Shown here one piece after another: positions 28,353 to 39,354 of a stretch of DNA of 54,035 nucleotides (its first letter is position 1; each line of letters starts with the position of its first letter). The DNA lies in NCBI GenBank assembly GCA_029717555.1, contig JAMDHS010000118.1:1-54035 (forward strand). The letters are read 5' to 3'. The translations under genes were made by a program, and so were the position numbers. The stretch comes from Peribolospora baueri. Its lineage: Eukaryota; Basidiomycota; Peribolosporomycetes; Peribolosporales; Peribolosporaceae. The notes beneath the pieces were generated by a model. That model was not told the DNA's origin. It did not search any database and was given only the letters and a program-made list of their open reading frames with translations.

Positions 28353-29055
28353 ATAGAAAGACCAACCCCCCCCCTAAAATCTATAAAGGATTCTTGCGTG
28401 AATCTTTTTCTACAATCTTTTTATACAATCTTTTTTGTTTTTTTGATTCCCTTTGAAAAAAAAAGTAAAAAAAAGGAAGGCTATATAAAATGATTTCATG
28501 AATAAATGATCTGTTATGTTGAACATAGAACTTTTATACACTTTTTTAATTTACTGATATCGGTTTAAGTTATTATTATAAATACAACATTTAGCTGATT
28601 TTTAATAAAATAACAATTAAGCCAATTTTAATAAGGCAGGTGGGCGGAGCCACAGAAATTTCATTTATATAAGATTATTATATTTAATAACAGCATCAGG
28701 GCTAATTTTTATGCGCTGCTGGCTCCTAATTTTTGTTTCACAAAAATAACCGCCTGAAAAGATTTTTAATATAAAAGATAAGAATATAATATTATAGGTA
28801 TTATATAAATATATATAAATTTATTATTGATATAACTCCGGGGGTGGCTCCACCCATCATATATAGATTATAAAAGCTCCGCTAGTAAGGCTCCAGAGGA
28901 AACAAGTTGAATTAAGTATATATAAAAATATTATTGTTATATATTAGTTTGATGTGAGACTATCTACTTTTTCCGTAGGATCTAGTTTAACTTACTTTTA
29001 AATAAATCAGGGGAAAACCCCAAGGAATCTGGAGCTTATATATAATAAAATGTAA
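28353..29055 (+). other. spacer with hairpins before trnD
   Basis: AT-rich. Holds ttgattccctttgaaaaaaa near 28442, gccaattttaataaggcagg plus ggcggagccac near 28620-28652, and gctcctaatttttgtttcac near 28726. The stretch 28915-29035 has some pairing potential (gttaggatc-like, ggggaaaacccc) but I cannot assign an RNA. Confidence 0.55.
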
Positions 29056-29128
29056 GGGAATCTAGCTTAATTGGTAAAGCATAGAGTTGTCGATTCTATA
29101 GATGTGAGTTCGAGCCTCATGATTCTCG
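29056..29128 (+). tRNA. trnD: tRNA-Asp (GUC)
   Basis: Acceptor GGGAATC with GATTCTC, anticodon arm TAGAG-TTGTCGA-TTCTA giving GUC, T arm GTGAG-TTCGAGC-CTCAT, and discriminator G. Confidence 0.9.
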
Positions 29129-29724
29129 CATATTTAATATAAAATGATTTATATACTTATAAGTATATACCATACTTATTTAAAGTATACTGTTAATTTT
29201 ATCAGTAATATATATTACTGTCATATATCAATATGATATAGCTTTTGTTTATCATATATCGTTGATACAAAGTTTAAACTAATTATATAATTTAAAGTAT
29301 TAATATCTCTGTGGCCTATCCCCCCTCTCCACGCATAAAATTTTTAAACATTTACTTATTAATCGGATTTTTAAAAATCAGGAGCGCGGAGCCGTTATAA
29401 GATTAAACAAATTTTCTGGGGGCCTGCAAATCTTTGCATAATTATTATAATGTAATTGTCGTAGTATCTATACAATTATTTTCATATGGCTTATTAATAT
29501 GATAATACTTTAGTCATTCTATTGATCGAATTGAGTAATAAACTATTTACGCGTTGTTTTACCTAAAATTTATATAAAAAAGCACGCTTAAATATAAACT
29601 CAAATTTTAACTATCTTATCTTAATATTTGATTTGACTGGTTCTTTATGTCCTCGAAATATATTAAGTTATTTAAATAGGTATTATTATTATTACCTTAA
29701 GGAAATTGTACTGATAATACAGCA
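29129..29724 (+). other. spacer trnD-nad4L
   Basis: AT-rich spacer with short inverted repeats (ataagtatataccatactta near 29158) and GC-rich bits near 29384 and 29417. I see no gene. Confidence 0.6.
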
Positions 29725-29994
29725 ATGAATCTTTCAGTTATTCTATTTCTAATAGGAGTATTAGGATTTGTTCTTAACAGAAAGAATATAATATTAATGT
29801 TAATTAGTATTGAAATAATGCTTCTAGCTGTAACTGTATTAGTATTAGTAAGTTCATACAGTTTTGATGATATAATAGGTCAAACATATGGAATTTATAT
29901 AATTGCTATTGCAGGAGCTGAATCTGCTATTGGATTAGGAATATTAGTAGCTTTTTATCGACTTTACTCTCTTAGTCCTAGTATACATCTTTAA
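29725..29994 (+). CDS. nad4L: NADH dehydrogenase subunit 4L (3' end interrupted or altered)
   Basis: Small complex I subunit with three helices: MNLSVILFLIGVLGFVLNRK, SIEIMLLAVTVLVLVSS, AIAGAESAIGLGILVAFYRL. The open frame gives 89 residues, but the end after YRL (YSLSPSIHL) is not family-like. A group I core starts just after it (30008-30265), so the real gene is probably spliced: exon 1 to about 29964 (CTT) and a short second exon near 30310-30370 (an R-x-x-ISI-like stretch), leading towards nad5 at 30602. The second exon runs into a hairpin repeat and I could not fix its end. Confidence 0.8.
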   Translation: MNLSVILFLIGVLGFVLNRKNIILMLISIEIMLLAVTVLVLVSSYSFDDIIGQTYGIYIIAIAGAESAIGLGILVAFYRLYSLSPSIHL

Positions 29995-30320
29995 AATACT
30001 ATGCATATTACTATATGCTGAGAAATTACTATCATATTTATTTTAGTAAAATTATATTACTACAATAATCATATAAACTACTCTAAATTAATAAACATAG
30101 AGTAAAAATGTTTCAGAATATTGAATATTTAATAGTAACGTTCAGCAGATTAAATTAATCTCAGAGACTATACGTAATACTCAAATAAATTATTACTGTG
30201 GCTGAACCTTTTTTGTTTAACAAAAAGCGTAATATCCAAATAAATTTATAGAGATGATATAGTCCTTACTCAAATCTTTTTATATTTAAAACTTATTAAC
30301 ATAAGGTGGTGGTAGATAAG
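29965..30320 (+). mobile_element. probable nad4L group I intron
   Basis: Shared core: ctatatgctgag, ttcagcagatt, tctcagagactatacgta and gatatagtcc. A short hairpin repeat (ttttttgtttaacaaaaa) lies at about 30207-30226 inside it. Boundaries are inferred and uncertain, because the 3' exon is short and partly repeat-derived. Confidence 0.6.
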
Positions 30321-30601
30321 AGAAATTATATCTATCTACTATGCTCAAAGGGACCCACCTTTATTTTTGTGATTTCCTTTTTTTTTTCAAAGGGAATCAA
30401 AAAAAACACAAAAATTAGGATTTAGTTTTAATTAACAATAAATGCATCCAATAATATATAATACTTCATGCACTTAATTAATACATACTATTTCAGCAAC
30501 AATTTATTTATCTATGATAAGTATGTACATTATTATTATATACATATTTAAATACTAAAAAGATAGGAGAAAGTAAGAGGAAATATTTCACTACGTTCAT
30601 A
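30321..30601 (+). other. nad4L 3' exon candidate and leader of nad5
   Basis: Begins with the likely end of nad4L, then a full hairpin repeat (tgatttcctttttttttt ... caaagggaatcaaa) at about 30370-30411, then AT-rich leader to the nad5 ATG. The repeat seems to have hit or created the nad4L stop region. Confidence 0.45.
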
Positions 30602-33600
30602 ATGTATTTAGCTCTATTAACATTACCTATTTTAGGTTCAATCGTTTCAGGATTTATGGGACGAAAAATTGGAGTTACAGGTAGCCACTTTATTACTTGC
30701 TCATGTTTAATAACATCAGCAATTCTTGCTATTATAGCTTTTTATGAAGTAGGATTATGTGGTTCACCTGTATCAATTAACTTAATTAGTTGGATTGATT
30801 CAGAGTTAATGGTTGTATCATGGGGATTCTTATTTGATAGCTTAACTGTATCTATGTTATTAGCAGTATTAGGTGTATCAGCATTAGTACATATATTCTC
30901 AATTAACTATATGGCTGAAGATCCACACAACCAACGATTCTTTTCATATCTATCAATGTTCACATTCTTCATGCTTGTATTAGTTACAGGAGATAATTAT
31001 CTAATAATGTTTATAGGATGGGAAGGTGAAATAATTTGCCTTAAATGGTATACTATTATAAATTCATATGTTTTATTCGCATTAAATACATTTACATTAC
31101 CGTCACTACATCTTGGATTTCCATTATTAATCACAAAGAGTGACTTGTCCGGAGGAGTAAATAACAAAATCTCTTCTTTACATAGAATAGGTCCACATGC
31201 ACAAGACGTAATTTCTGTAATTGTAGGATCTATTTTAGGAGAATCCCATTTGGAAAAAAGAGGATTAGGTACTAGAATTAAATTTTCACAATCAAATAAA
31301 AATGTAGAATATTTAATGTGGTTTCATGATTTCTTTGCTAGCAGAGGTTATTGTAATAATAAAAAGCCAGTTTTGAAAACTCGCATTAGAAAAGATTTGA
31401 AAAAATTATATTATTATAGTTTTAATACTTATACTTTTTCTAGTTTTAATTCATTACATAATGATTTCTATACTTTTGATTCTAATCAAAATAAATGGAT
31501 TAAAAGATTACCAGTTGCGCAAAGTGATAACAAATTAGAAAATTATTTAACTCCTCTAGCAATAGCTATTTGGTTTATGGTTGATGGCAGCGTGCAGCGC
31601 ACTAAATTAGATGAAGGAGTAAAAATCTCTACAAATAACTTCACAAAAGAAGAAATAGAAAAAATATGTATTATTTTAAAAAATAAATATAATATTAATA
31701 GTTCTATTCACATTAATAGAGTAACTCCAAAAAATATTACATACAGTATGTATATTCATAAAAATTCTATGCATATCTTGGCTTCTATTATAAATCCATA
31801 TATTTTCCCAAGATCTCTTTATGCGAAGCGTGCGTAGCTTTTTTTATTTTATATAAAAACAGGAGCGCTTATAAATTAGAACAACAAGGATTGCTTATAC
31901 ATAATATTATAAAGCTCCATAGTAGAATAGCTAATTTTTATGAAGTTAAATGTTTAATTTATTAATAGTATATCATAGTAAACAAAAGTATTTCTAGCAA
32001 TTGTAATTAAAAATAGAAAATTTAGATAGACCTCGTTCCGAGACGCTCCTTTATATAATCTAAAAAACTTTGTTTGCGATATCATTGAAAACGGTTAACG
32101 AAATTTACTTTTTTCAAAGACCGTCGGCTTTATTACAGGTCGCTATCGACTAGTTCAATGGTAGGTGTCTGAAATGATGCTTAATGTATAGTCAGAATCT
32201 TCATTATGTAATTATACATATTAAATAATGCCAAGGCTCACGTAAATCCTTCTAGGTAGTGAATGTACAGGGTAATAATAGAAAAGTGATATTATTAAAA
32301 TATGTTACGCGCTCTTGTCACGAATGTTTTATAATTCTATTATTATTAAGATTTGATTGGAATTACATCTTATTTATTAATTAACTTCTGGTATACTAGA
32401 ATACAAGCTAATAAAAGTGCTATTAAAGCTTTAGTTGTAAACAGAGTTGGAGATATGTTCCTATCAGTAGCGTTCTTTGCTTTATTTTTTGTATTTGGTA
32501 ATTTAGATTACGCTACTGTGTTCAGTATTGCACCATTTATTAATGAGACATCTATTACAATTATTGGATTATTATTATTATTAGCTGCTATGGGTAAATC
32601 TGCTCAACTGGGACTACATACTTGGTTACCGGACGCAATGGAGGGCCAGAGACCCAAGAAGTATTTATTATTATTAGTATTTTTATTAATTATTTTATTT
32701 GATTTAATTAATTTTAAATCAACAGATTCCCTTATTCTAACATGTTCTATTCTTCCATTTTGTAAAGATGATAAATTTATTCCAGCTAAATATTTAGATC
32801 CTATGGTTGGAGAATTATTAGGAGATGGATGTATTAGATTTCCTGGTAAACGAGGTAATAATGCTAGATTTGAAATTACAATGGGTATTGATAATTATTC
32901 TTACTTATTGCATTTACGATATAATATTTATAAAGATTTATGTACTGATAATAAACCAACTCCTTATCCTAATCCAGATAAAACAGGTAAACCTGTTCAA
33001 CAACATTGGTTTGGTTCTAAATCTCTTCTAGCTTTAACTCATTTACATAGTATTTGGTATATTAATAAACAATCTGGTAAGAGTAAATATACTAAAATTG
33101 TACCTAATAATATCTTCGAAATGCTTACACCAATTGGTTTAGCTCATTGGATTATGGGTGATGGTTATTTCGATAATCAAGGAAAAACAGTATATTTATG
33201 TACTGATAGTTTTACTGAAAAAGAAGTAGAATTATTAATTTCAGTATTATACTTAAATTTTGGATTATTATGTACTAAAGCAAAACGAACTAGAGAAAAT
33301 AAAATAATTTGTTGGCGAATTAGATTTAGTTCTAACAAAACGAATTTAAATCTTTTAAGATGAATCGTAAAACCTTATATTATTCCTGAAATGGAATATA
33401 AATTAGGTCTTAAAAATAAATTTTTGGTTAAAAGAGTAACGGACAACTTCAACAGCTCGCAATAATTAATAAAAATACTAATTACATAATAAGAATTTAG
33501 GACTCTCCTAAAATTTCTCTATATGCGGAAACATCCTAAAACTATTTGGTCCTCTCAAAACTTATTTTTTTTTGGAAAAATTCAAATGGAAGGACAATCC

Positions 33601-36600
33601 GCAGGAAACCAAACATTATAAAACGTTAATGGAGTAGGATCCTAAGAGACTACATGTGAAATGTTAAATATTATCGATTCAAATTCATTAAACGACTACT
33701 TCATTTTTAATTAGTTCCTTCTAAACATTTAAATATTGGTTTATTGGTTTTACAGAAGGTGATGGATCATTTATTGTGTTTTTTTAAAATAAAGGCGCGG
33801 AAGCACGCTCCGCACACAAATATTCTTTAAAGTTTATACACACTAATAAATATATTGATTATTTTGCTTGGATCACTTAAAGTGTATAAATTAGTAATTA
33901 ATAAAGAACATTTAAATGAAAATGGGCTTAACAAAATCAAAATTTTAATGAATCAGATAAATCGATAATTTTAATGAAGATATAGTCCGAACAGTTATGA
34001 AAATAACTGCGTATACTGATTTCCTTTAAGGAATCCGAAGTATCAACACATTTTGCCTACACCAGTTAGTGCCTTAATTCATGCTGCTCTCAAAAGACTT
34101 AAACTTTCATTATTTTATACCTTTTTTTTCTATTAACCTTTTATCTTCTCATATACTTTCACTGGATTTTAAATTCATCAATATCTAATGAAAATTATAT
34201 CAAGTTATGCCTTTACCCTTATTATAAAAATTGGGCGGCCAGCTCCGCAGGCCATACGCTGATTATTTATTCATAATTTGTTTAGTAAGTTCATACATCT
34301 GGTTATTAACAATACTATCTAAACCTATTAATGATTATGGTCTCAAGGAAGTGAAAGTAATAACTTGTATTTCTTTATCTTTGCTGTGTTGTGTTATACT
34401 AAAATGCAGTTTAACTTGAAATTCTAATTTCATAGTGGAGTTTTTTCAGTCGAAGAGAACAATACAAATAAAATTAAACGCTTCGCACTCCGCACTCCGC
34501 CGTAAATTTAGTGGAACCACTTCAATATCTCTTCAAGTTTTTCAATTTATTTTATACATTCACCAGTCGAAGATAATGTACCCTGGAAAGTAACTTCCTC
34601 AACTATTTCAGTTTTAAAAGCATTAACTTCATTCTATTATTGGGTACCAATAGATAATACAATACGATCATTCTTAGAATATAACTGTAAGAATGTTATC
34701 AGTGACATTCCTATGTTAATGGGTACATCTAATATTGGTATATCTAAGAATAATTAAACAATTGGTAGGATTGCCTTTACCCTTTTCTTTTTTTTTCTAA
34801 GAAAAAAAACTAAAATTAGGTGCTGCCGCCACTATTTTATCTAATAAGTCAGAGCTTATAAATTGTGCTACACTACGTTCTCCAGAACGCTTTGTTGATG
34901 CAGATAATGCTTTGATATATTTCTTTATTAATAAAAAATTTTAAGTGTGTACTATAGTAAAGGGGGGCATTAATATGAGTATTTATTAAAAGGTATTAAA
35001 GTACCTAATTATTTAATTTTATTAGCATTCATAGATAAATATTTCCAAATTATATTAGAAGCTAAAACTAGTACGCGCGCAGCACACATTTTAAATTGTT
35101 TTACAGAATTTCACCTTTGAATGGGGGCCTGCCTTATTAAAATTGGCTTATATCCTTATTTTTTTTAAAAAATTAGCGGAGCTTTTTATTTTTTTTTGAC
35201 AAAAAAAAAGGAAACAAAAATAACCTCTTGAACAAGCTATTATCAGCTATTTCAACCCTGAAATTAAGAATATCTCTGTTAGTGTAAGCTATACTTTACC
35301 TAATATTGATATAACCAACTATGAATCAAGTATTGATACTAGATTGGATATAATTTGTGTATATGAAAAGGATTTCCATTATTTATTTAATCAATATAGT
35401 TTCTATAAATAAGTGATCCAGCATCATCACTAGATATTTCAGGATATCAGATTAGAAATACAAGAAATCGAGAGGCTCCTTTCATTTATTGTCCAGTTCC
35501 TGATCAAATGTTACGTATTTACGATAATACCTTAGGTTATCTTTCTTCAAATATCTCATTATCATCAGCACATAAATTACAATTAGTGAAAGGTATAAAA
35601 CTTGAATCTATACTATATTGAATAATTCAAGCTATTGAAGATGATAAGACTAATATATATGGTGAATTCAAAACTGCTACTCAATTTGCTCGCGAAGATA
35701 ATCTAAATGTATGGCAAGCTTATAGATATTTAAATTTAGAAGGAGATATACATATTTTAGGAGGAAATTTAGCAATATATTTATGTTGTAATCCTAATTA
35801 TAGATAATATCTCCTTGAAATGCAGTATAAACGTAATTGGCCAGTAGTTTCTATTGATACTGTAGATAATACAGTTAAAGTTCATGATAATCCAAATACT
35901 GCTAGAAAAGAATTCTCAGAATTATTAGATATTACTGAACTCAAACCTAGTAGAAAATTTACTAAGGATTACATTACAGGGCTTAAGCGATATTTTAGTT
36001 TACTTACATAAGAAGATTTATATTACAATGGCTTAAGGAATATAAAATTTAGTCATTTTCTGTGACTAAACCTAGTATGAAATTGGATATTGCAATAATT
36101 ATTTATTCAATCTCTGATTACTTAATAATAGAAGTATTAATAACTTTAATTTATTAATAAGGCGTAGCATAATAAAAGGTATATTATATAAATGAAAATA
36201 TATTAGAGTAACAGCCTTAATCGGTAACGATTATGTTAAAAAATCATTATATGTTCAGGGACATTATAAAAGTTTATATTTAGTCTAAAGTATTAATAAA
36301 GTAGACTTAAAATAATATAAATACGTAATTATCTGCAGATAATATAAATATCTCAGAGACTATATATGAACTCCTTATATTATTAAGGAATAAGAAATAG
36401 TCCGCATCATCAAATTAATTAATTTGAGATAAAGTACTCTAGTAACTGCTGGAGTTTATCTATTACTAAGATCTTCTCCAATAATTGAATATGGTCCTAC
36501 AGCTTTAGTAGCTATTACATGGGTAGGAGCTTTAACAGCCTTCTTTGCTGCAAGTACAGGTTTATTACAAAATGATATTAAACGAGTAATCGCTTACAGT

Positions 36601-39065
36601 ACATGTAGTCAAATGGGATATTTATTTATGGCTTGTGGTTAGAAAGGCCTCAAATTAATACTGCTATAAGCTAGAAAATATATTTAAAACTATTCGTTTA
36701 TGATTAAACGAAAAAATTAGTTTATATTATGCTAATCCCAGCACGCGCTCTTATTTTTGTTCAACAAAAATTAGCATAAAAAATTATTTAATAACTAGCT
36801 GATATATTAATATATCTCAGAGATTATACGCAGTAAATTTAAATTATAATCTAGTTTAAATTAAGAAATAATCCAAATATTATATTAGGCGATTGATTAA
36901 AACTATTATATAGTAAACTCTACTATTATCTCAAATATCTTACACATCTAATATATCAAATATTTATGCCTTTTTTTTATTTTATATAAAATAAAAACAG
37001 AAGTTAACCTTTCATTTTCAATTCCATTTGTATGCTTGCGAGCATATATGTCTCCATCAGATAAATAAAGATATTCTTCTATGTAACCTAATTGGTTTAA
37101 TGAAGTTGTATTGTGTAGATTTTTATTAGTTTTTTGTTTTTTTGATTCCCTTTGAAAAAAAAAGAATAATTCTAAAAAATTAGAATGAATGGTAAACATG
37201 CATTACTAAGTATTCAAGAAACTCATTTTAAATTAACATTTGGATTGCTTATGGTTAATGTGCTTATCTCTACATCTTGTTTTCTCTGATATTTATAAAA
37301 TTAATAGAAATAATTTTACAAGTATTTATGCATTTCAAACACTAACCATGCCTTATTTTACTAATTTATATCGCTGCTTATTTTTGTCCCAGAAAAATTA
37401 GCGAAATGGAATTGAATTCAAAAATAGAGGGTAAATCTTTTAAACGATTACTTGAAGATATTGAATCATTACTTACACCTATTGCTTTCGCATTTTTGAT
37501 TATGGGTGATGGAGGATAGGATAAATCTAGAAATCTAATTAATTTATATACTAACTGGTTTACTTTATCTGAAGTAAAAATTTTATCGCTCTAATTTTTG
37601 TGTTTTTTTGATTCCCTTTGAAAAAAAAAAAAGAAAAATGTATCCCCAAAATATTTTATTTAAAAATATGGTATAGAATCTTCTTTAATCAGAACTTCAA
37701 ACTCTGAACCAGATCGAGGTTATATTATTAGAATTCCTAATCGATCTGTGAATATCGTTAGAAAAGTATGTTTATCATATATCTAGGGGAACCCTGGGCC
37801 CCAGCCTCTTTTTTATTTTATATAAAAACAGGATAAGGAGCTTTTTTATTTTATATAAAAACAGGAGTGCGAAGCGCGGAGCTTTTATTATAAATTAGGA
37901 TGGGATTTAATACATTCTAAAATGAATAGTAGAGTTTTCATAACTAACATATTAAAAAGTTATTTCACTTGATTTCGCCTAATAATAAAAATTGCTTTCA
38001 CAATATAATGTAGCATTATTCCATTTAGTAAATCATGCATTCTTCAAAGCTTTATTATTCTTAGCTGCTGGTTCTGTATTACATGCATTTAGTGATCAAC
38101 AAGATTTAAGAAAACTTGGTGGATTAGCACCTGTGTTACCTTTTACTTATACAGCAATTTTAATTGGATCATTAAGTTTAATGGCTCTTCCATGGTTAAC
38201 AGGATTCTATTCTAAAGATCTAATTATTGAATTAGCATATGCACAATATGAATTCTCTGGTTCAATTGCTTATGCATTAGGAACAATAAGTGCTGTATTA
38301 ACTGCATTCTATAGTTTCCGATTAATATCATTAACCTTCTTTAGTTATCCAAATGGACCAAAAGAAGACTACTTACATGCACACGAAGCATCTACTGCTG
38401 TAGTAATTCCATTAGTATTATTATCATTAATGTCAATATTCTTTGGTTATTTAGCTAAAGATTTATTTGTAGGAATGGGAACAGATTTCTTATCAACAAG
38501 TTTATTTACACATCCATCACATATTACATTAATTGAAGCAGAATTTGCTATTCCATTATTATATAAACTATTACCTGCTATTGGTACATTATTTGGTGCA
38601 GGATTAGCATTTTATCTATATAATTTTGCACCACGTGCATTAAATGTAATTACAGATACACAATTAGGAAGAACTCTATATGGATTCTTTAATGGTAAAT
38701 ATTATGTGGATGTTATTTATAACCATTATATTATATATGGTAGTTTATATTTAGGATATACTATTTCTAAAGTAATTGATAGAGGAGTTATTGAATTAAT
38801 TGGACCTTTTGGTTTAGCTAGTTCATTAAGTTCAGGATCACGAGATATTGCTAAATTAGATACAGGAAATATTACTACATATGCTTTATATATATTATTA
38901 GGTTTAATAGCATTTACATTTATACTATTTGCGCCTATTTTACTTTCTTCATTAGAAGGAAATACAGTAGCATCAAGTACAGATATACGTTTATTATTAA
39001 TTTATGTTTCTGCATTAGTATTATTAGGAGTAACAGCTAAATACAAATCAAATAATATCACATAA
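30602..39065 (+). CDS. nad5: NADH dehydrogenase subunit 5, four introns
   Basis: Largest membrane subunit of complex I. Exons: 30602-31027, 32356-32646, 34056-34088, 36435-36639 and 37995-39065 (TAA), about 674 residues. Joins restore family motifs: [39 protein letters not shown], [13 protein letters not shown], [20 protein letters not shown] then [23 protein letters not shown]. Exon 3 is only 33 nt. The boundaries of introns 2 and 3 may shift by one base (upstream exon 2 would end in C, not T). All Trp are TGG. Confidence 0.94.
31028..31837 (+). CDS. LAGLIDADG endonuclease fused to nad5 exon 1 frame
   Basis: About 269 intron-coded residues. LAGLIDADG_2 type: motif 1 [20 protein letters not shown] (with Glu where Asp is usual), then [20 protein letters not shown], motif 2 [13 protein letters not shown] and the [19 protein letters not shown] segment. 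It ends [11 protein letters not shown]. The usual end is PSMLYK; from YA onward the sequence comes from a repeat (gcgaagcgtgcgtagctttt), so the last residues are repeat-derived. Probably still foldable. Confidence 0.85.
   Translation, partial: EIICLKWYTIINSYVLFALNTFTLPSLHLGFPLLITKSDLSGGVNNKISSLHRIGPHAQDVISVIVGSILGESHLEKRGLGTRIKFSQSNKNVEYLMWFHDFFASRGYCNNKKPVLKTRIRKDLKKLYYYSFNTYTFSSFNSLHNDFYTFDSNQNKWIKRLPVAQSDNKLENYLTPLAIAIWFMVDGSVQRTKLDEGVKISTNNFTKEEIEKICIILKNKYNINSSIHINRVTPKNITYSMYIHKNSMHILASIINPYIFPRSLYAKRA
31028..32355 (+). mobile_element. nad5 group I intron 1 with LAGLIDADG ORF
   Basis: Between GAA-GGT and ATT-GGA. The ORF continues the exon frame. The core at about 32020-32330 is of the gaccgtcggc ... 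gtgtctgaaatgatgcttaa type, the same kind as cob introns 2 and 3. Confidence 0.85.
32647..33465 (+). CDS. LAGLIDADG endonuclease fused to nad5 exon 2 frame
   Basis: After the exon (DAMEG) comes a hydrophobic stretch, then motif 1 [40 protein letters not shown] (motif 2) and [20 protein letters not shown]. The frame meets TGA at 33361-33363 and, if this is Trp, goes on as [19 protein letters not shown] to TAA at 33463-33465. The part after TGA is the expected C-terminus (PYI-P-M-YKL), so TGA very probably stands for a sense codon here or the gene has just begun to decay. Confidence 0.85.
33715..33975 (+). pseudogene. second LAGLIDADG remnant inside nad5 intron 2
   Basis: [18 protein letters not shown] is an unmistakable LAGLIDADG_1 start, followed in other frames by [17 protein letters not shown] and [10 protein letters not shown]-like pieces. 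A GC-rich repeat (ggcgcggaagcacgctccgc) near 33792 interrupts it. It lies inside the core, between the P3/P7-like strands, a different loop from the first ORF. Confidence 0.65.
34089..36434 (+). mobile_element. nad5 group I intron 3 with large decayed ORF
   Basis: 2.35 kb between the 33-nt exon and ACT-CTA-GTA. The core is at the 3' end (36250-36400): tctgcagataat, tctcagagactatatatg and agaaatagtcc. Most of the rest is a broken modular ORF with several hairpin repeats. Confidence 0.8.
34565..36011 (+). pseudogene. large modular intron ORF remnant with NUMOD1-like repeats
   Basis: Pieces in order: [60 protein letters not shown] (like the catalytic-Glu segment of GIY-YIG relatives), [57 protein letters not shown] and [20 protein letters not shown]. 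From memory this arrangement (LRSP-RFVD, isYfnPeiN, then repeated helix-turn-helix modules) is seen in a family of long fungal group I intron proteins. Broken by stops and frame changes and by repeats at about 34786-34822 and 35161-35217. Only 35820-36011 is still a clean frame. Confidence 0.6.
36998..37790 (+). pseudogene. LAGLIDADG_2 remnant, partly inverted, with repeat insertions
   Basis: On the + strand: [20 protein letters not shown] (37192 on), [16 protein letters not shown] (motif 2, near 37470-37520), [18 protein letters not shown], then [20 protein letters not shown] and [13 protein letters not shown] after a repeat. The expected first motif is absent on +, but the - strand of 36998-37130 reads [20 protein letters not shown]. 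Repeats lie at 36968-36995, about 37130-37165 and 37596-37640. Confidence 0.6.
37805..37881 (+). repeat. tandem pair of T/A hairpin repeats
   Basis: Two copies of cttttttattttatataaa followed by aacagga, 33 nt apart, then a GC-rich tail gtgcgaagcgcggagc. The same unit is found near 31839 and, reversed, at 45337-45387 and 48188-48238. Confidence 0.7.
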
Positions 39066-39354
39066 CGATAAATAGGCTTTGTCCTAAATTAAATTACAAG
39101 AACTCTTAAAAAAAATACAAACACAAATTAATTCTAAATTGAATAGTATAAATTTAATAATAAGGGGGAAACCCACCTTCCGTCTAATTAGTATTAAATA
39201 TATCAACCCCATTTAGTAAATCTTTTATTCAAGTATATTTTTATACAATATATATATTTACTTGAACTTATAATTTGTCTTATAAAGTCTATGTATTATT
39301 CTAATAAGTTTAATTAATATAGAATAGTAGGTAGATACATACATAACAGAAGCT
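39066..39354 (+). other. spacer nad5-nad1
   Basis: AT-rich leader with a repeat piece (aatttaataataagggggaa). I see no gene. Confidence 0.6.

Larger units (their letters stand above)
32647..34055 (+). mobile_element. nad5 group I intron 2 with two LAGLIDADG genes
   Basis: Between GAG-GGC and CCT-ACA. Order: in-frame LAGLIDADG_2 ORF, the 5' part of the core (ctatatgcggaaa, caatccgcagg, cctaagagactacatgtg), then a second LAGLIDADG_1 fragment, then agatatagtccg and the 3' end. Short T/A repeat debris lies near 33563-33580. Confidence 0.82.
36640..37994 (+). mobile_element. nad5 group I intron 4 with scrambled LAGLIDADG remains
   Basis: Between TGT-GGT and CTT-TCA. The core comes first (36655-36870: taagctagaaa, actagctgat, tctcagagattatacgcag, gaaataatcc), with a hairpin repeat at 36751-36772. 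Then come decayed LAGLIDADG_2 pieces, then the 3' splice site at G37994. Confidence 0.82.

Noticed and set aside
34231-34419. 62-codon frame in nad5 intron 3 beginning in a GC hairpin
   Set aside because: It starts inside a repeat (gggcggccagctccgcaggc) and shows no domain; likely chance or a small piece of the decayed intron ORF.
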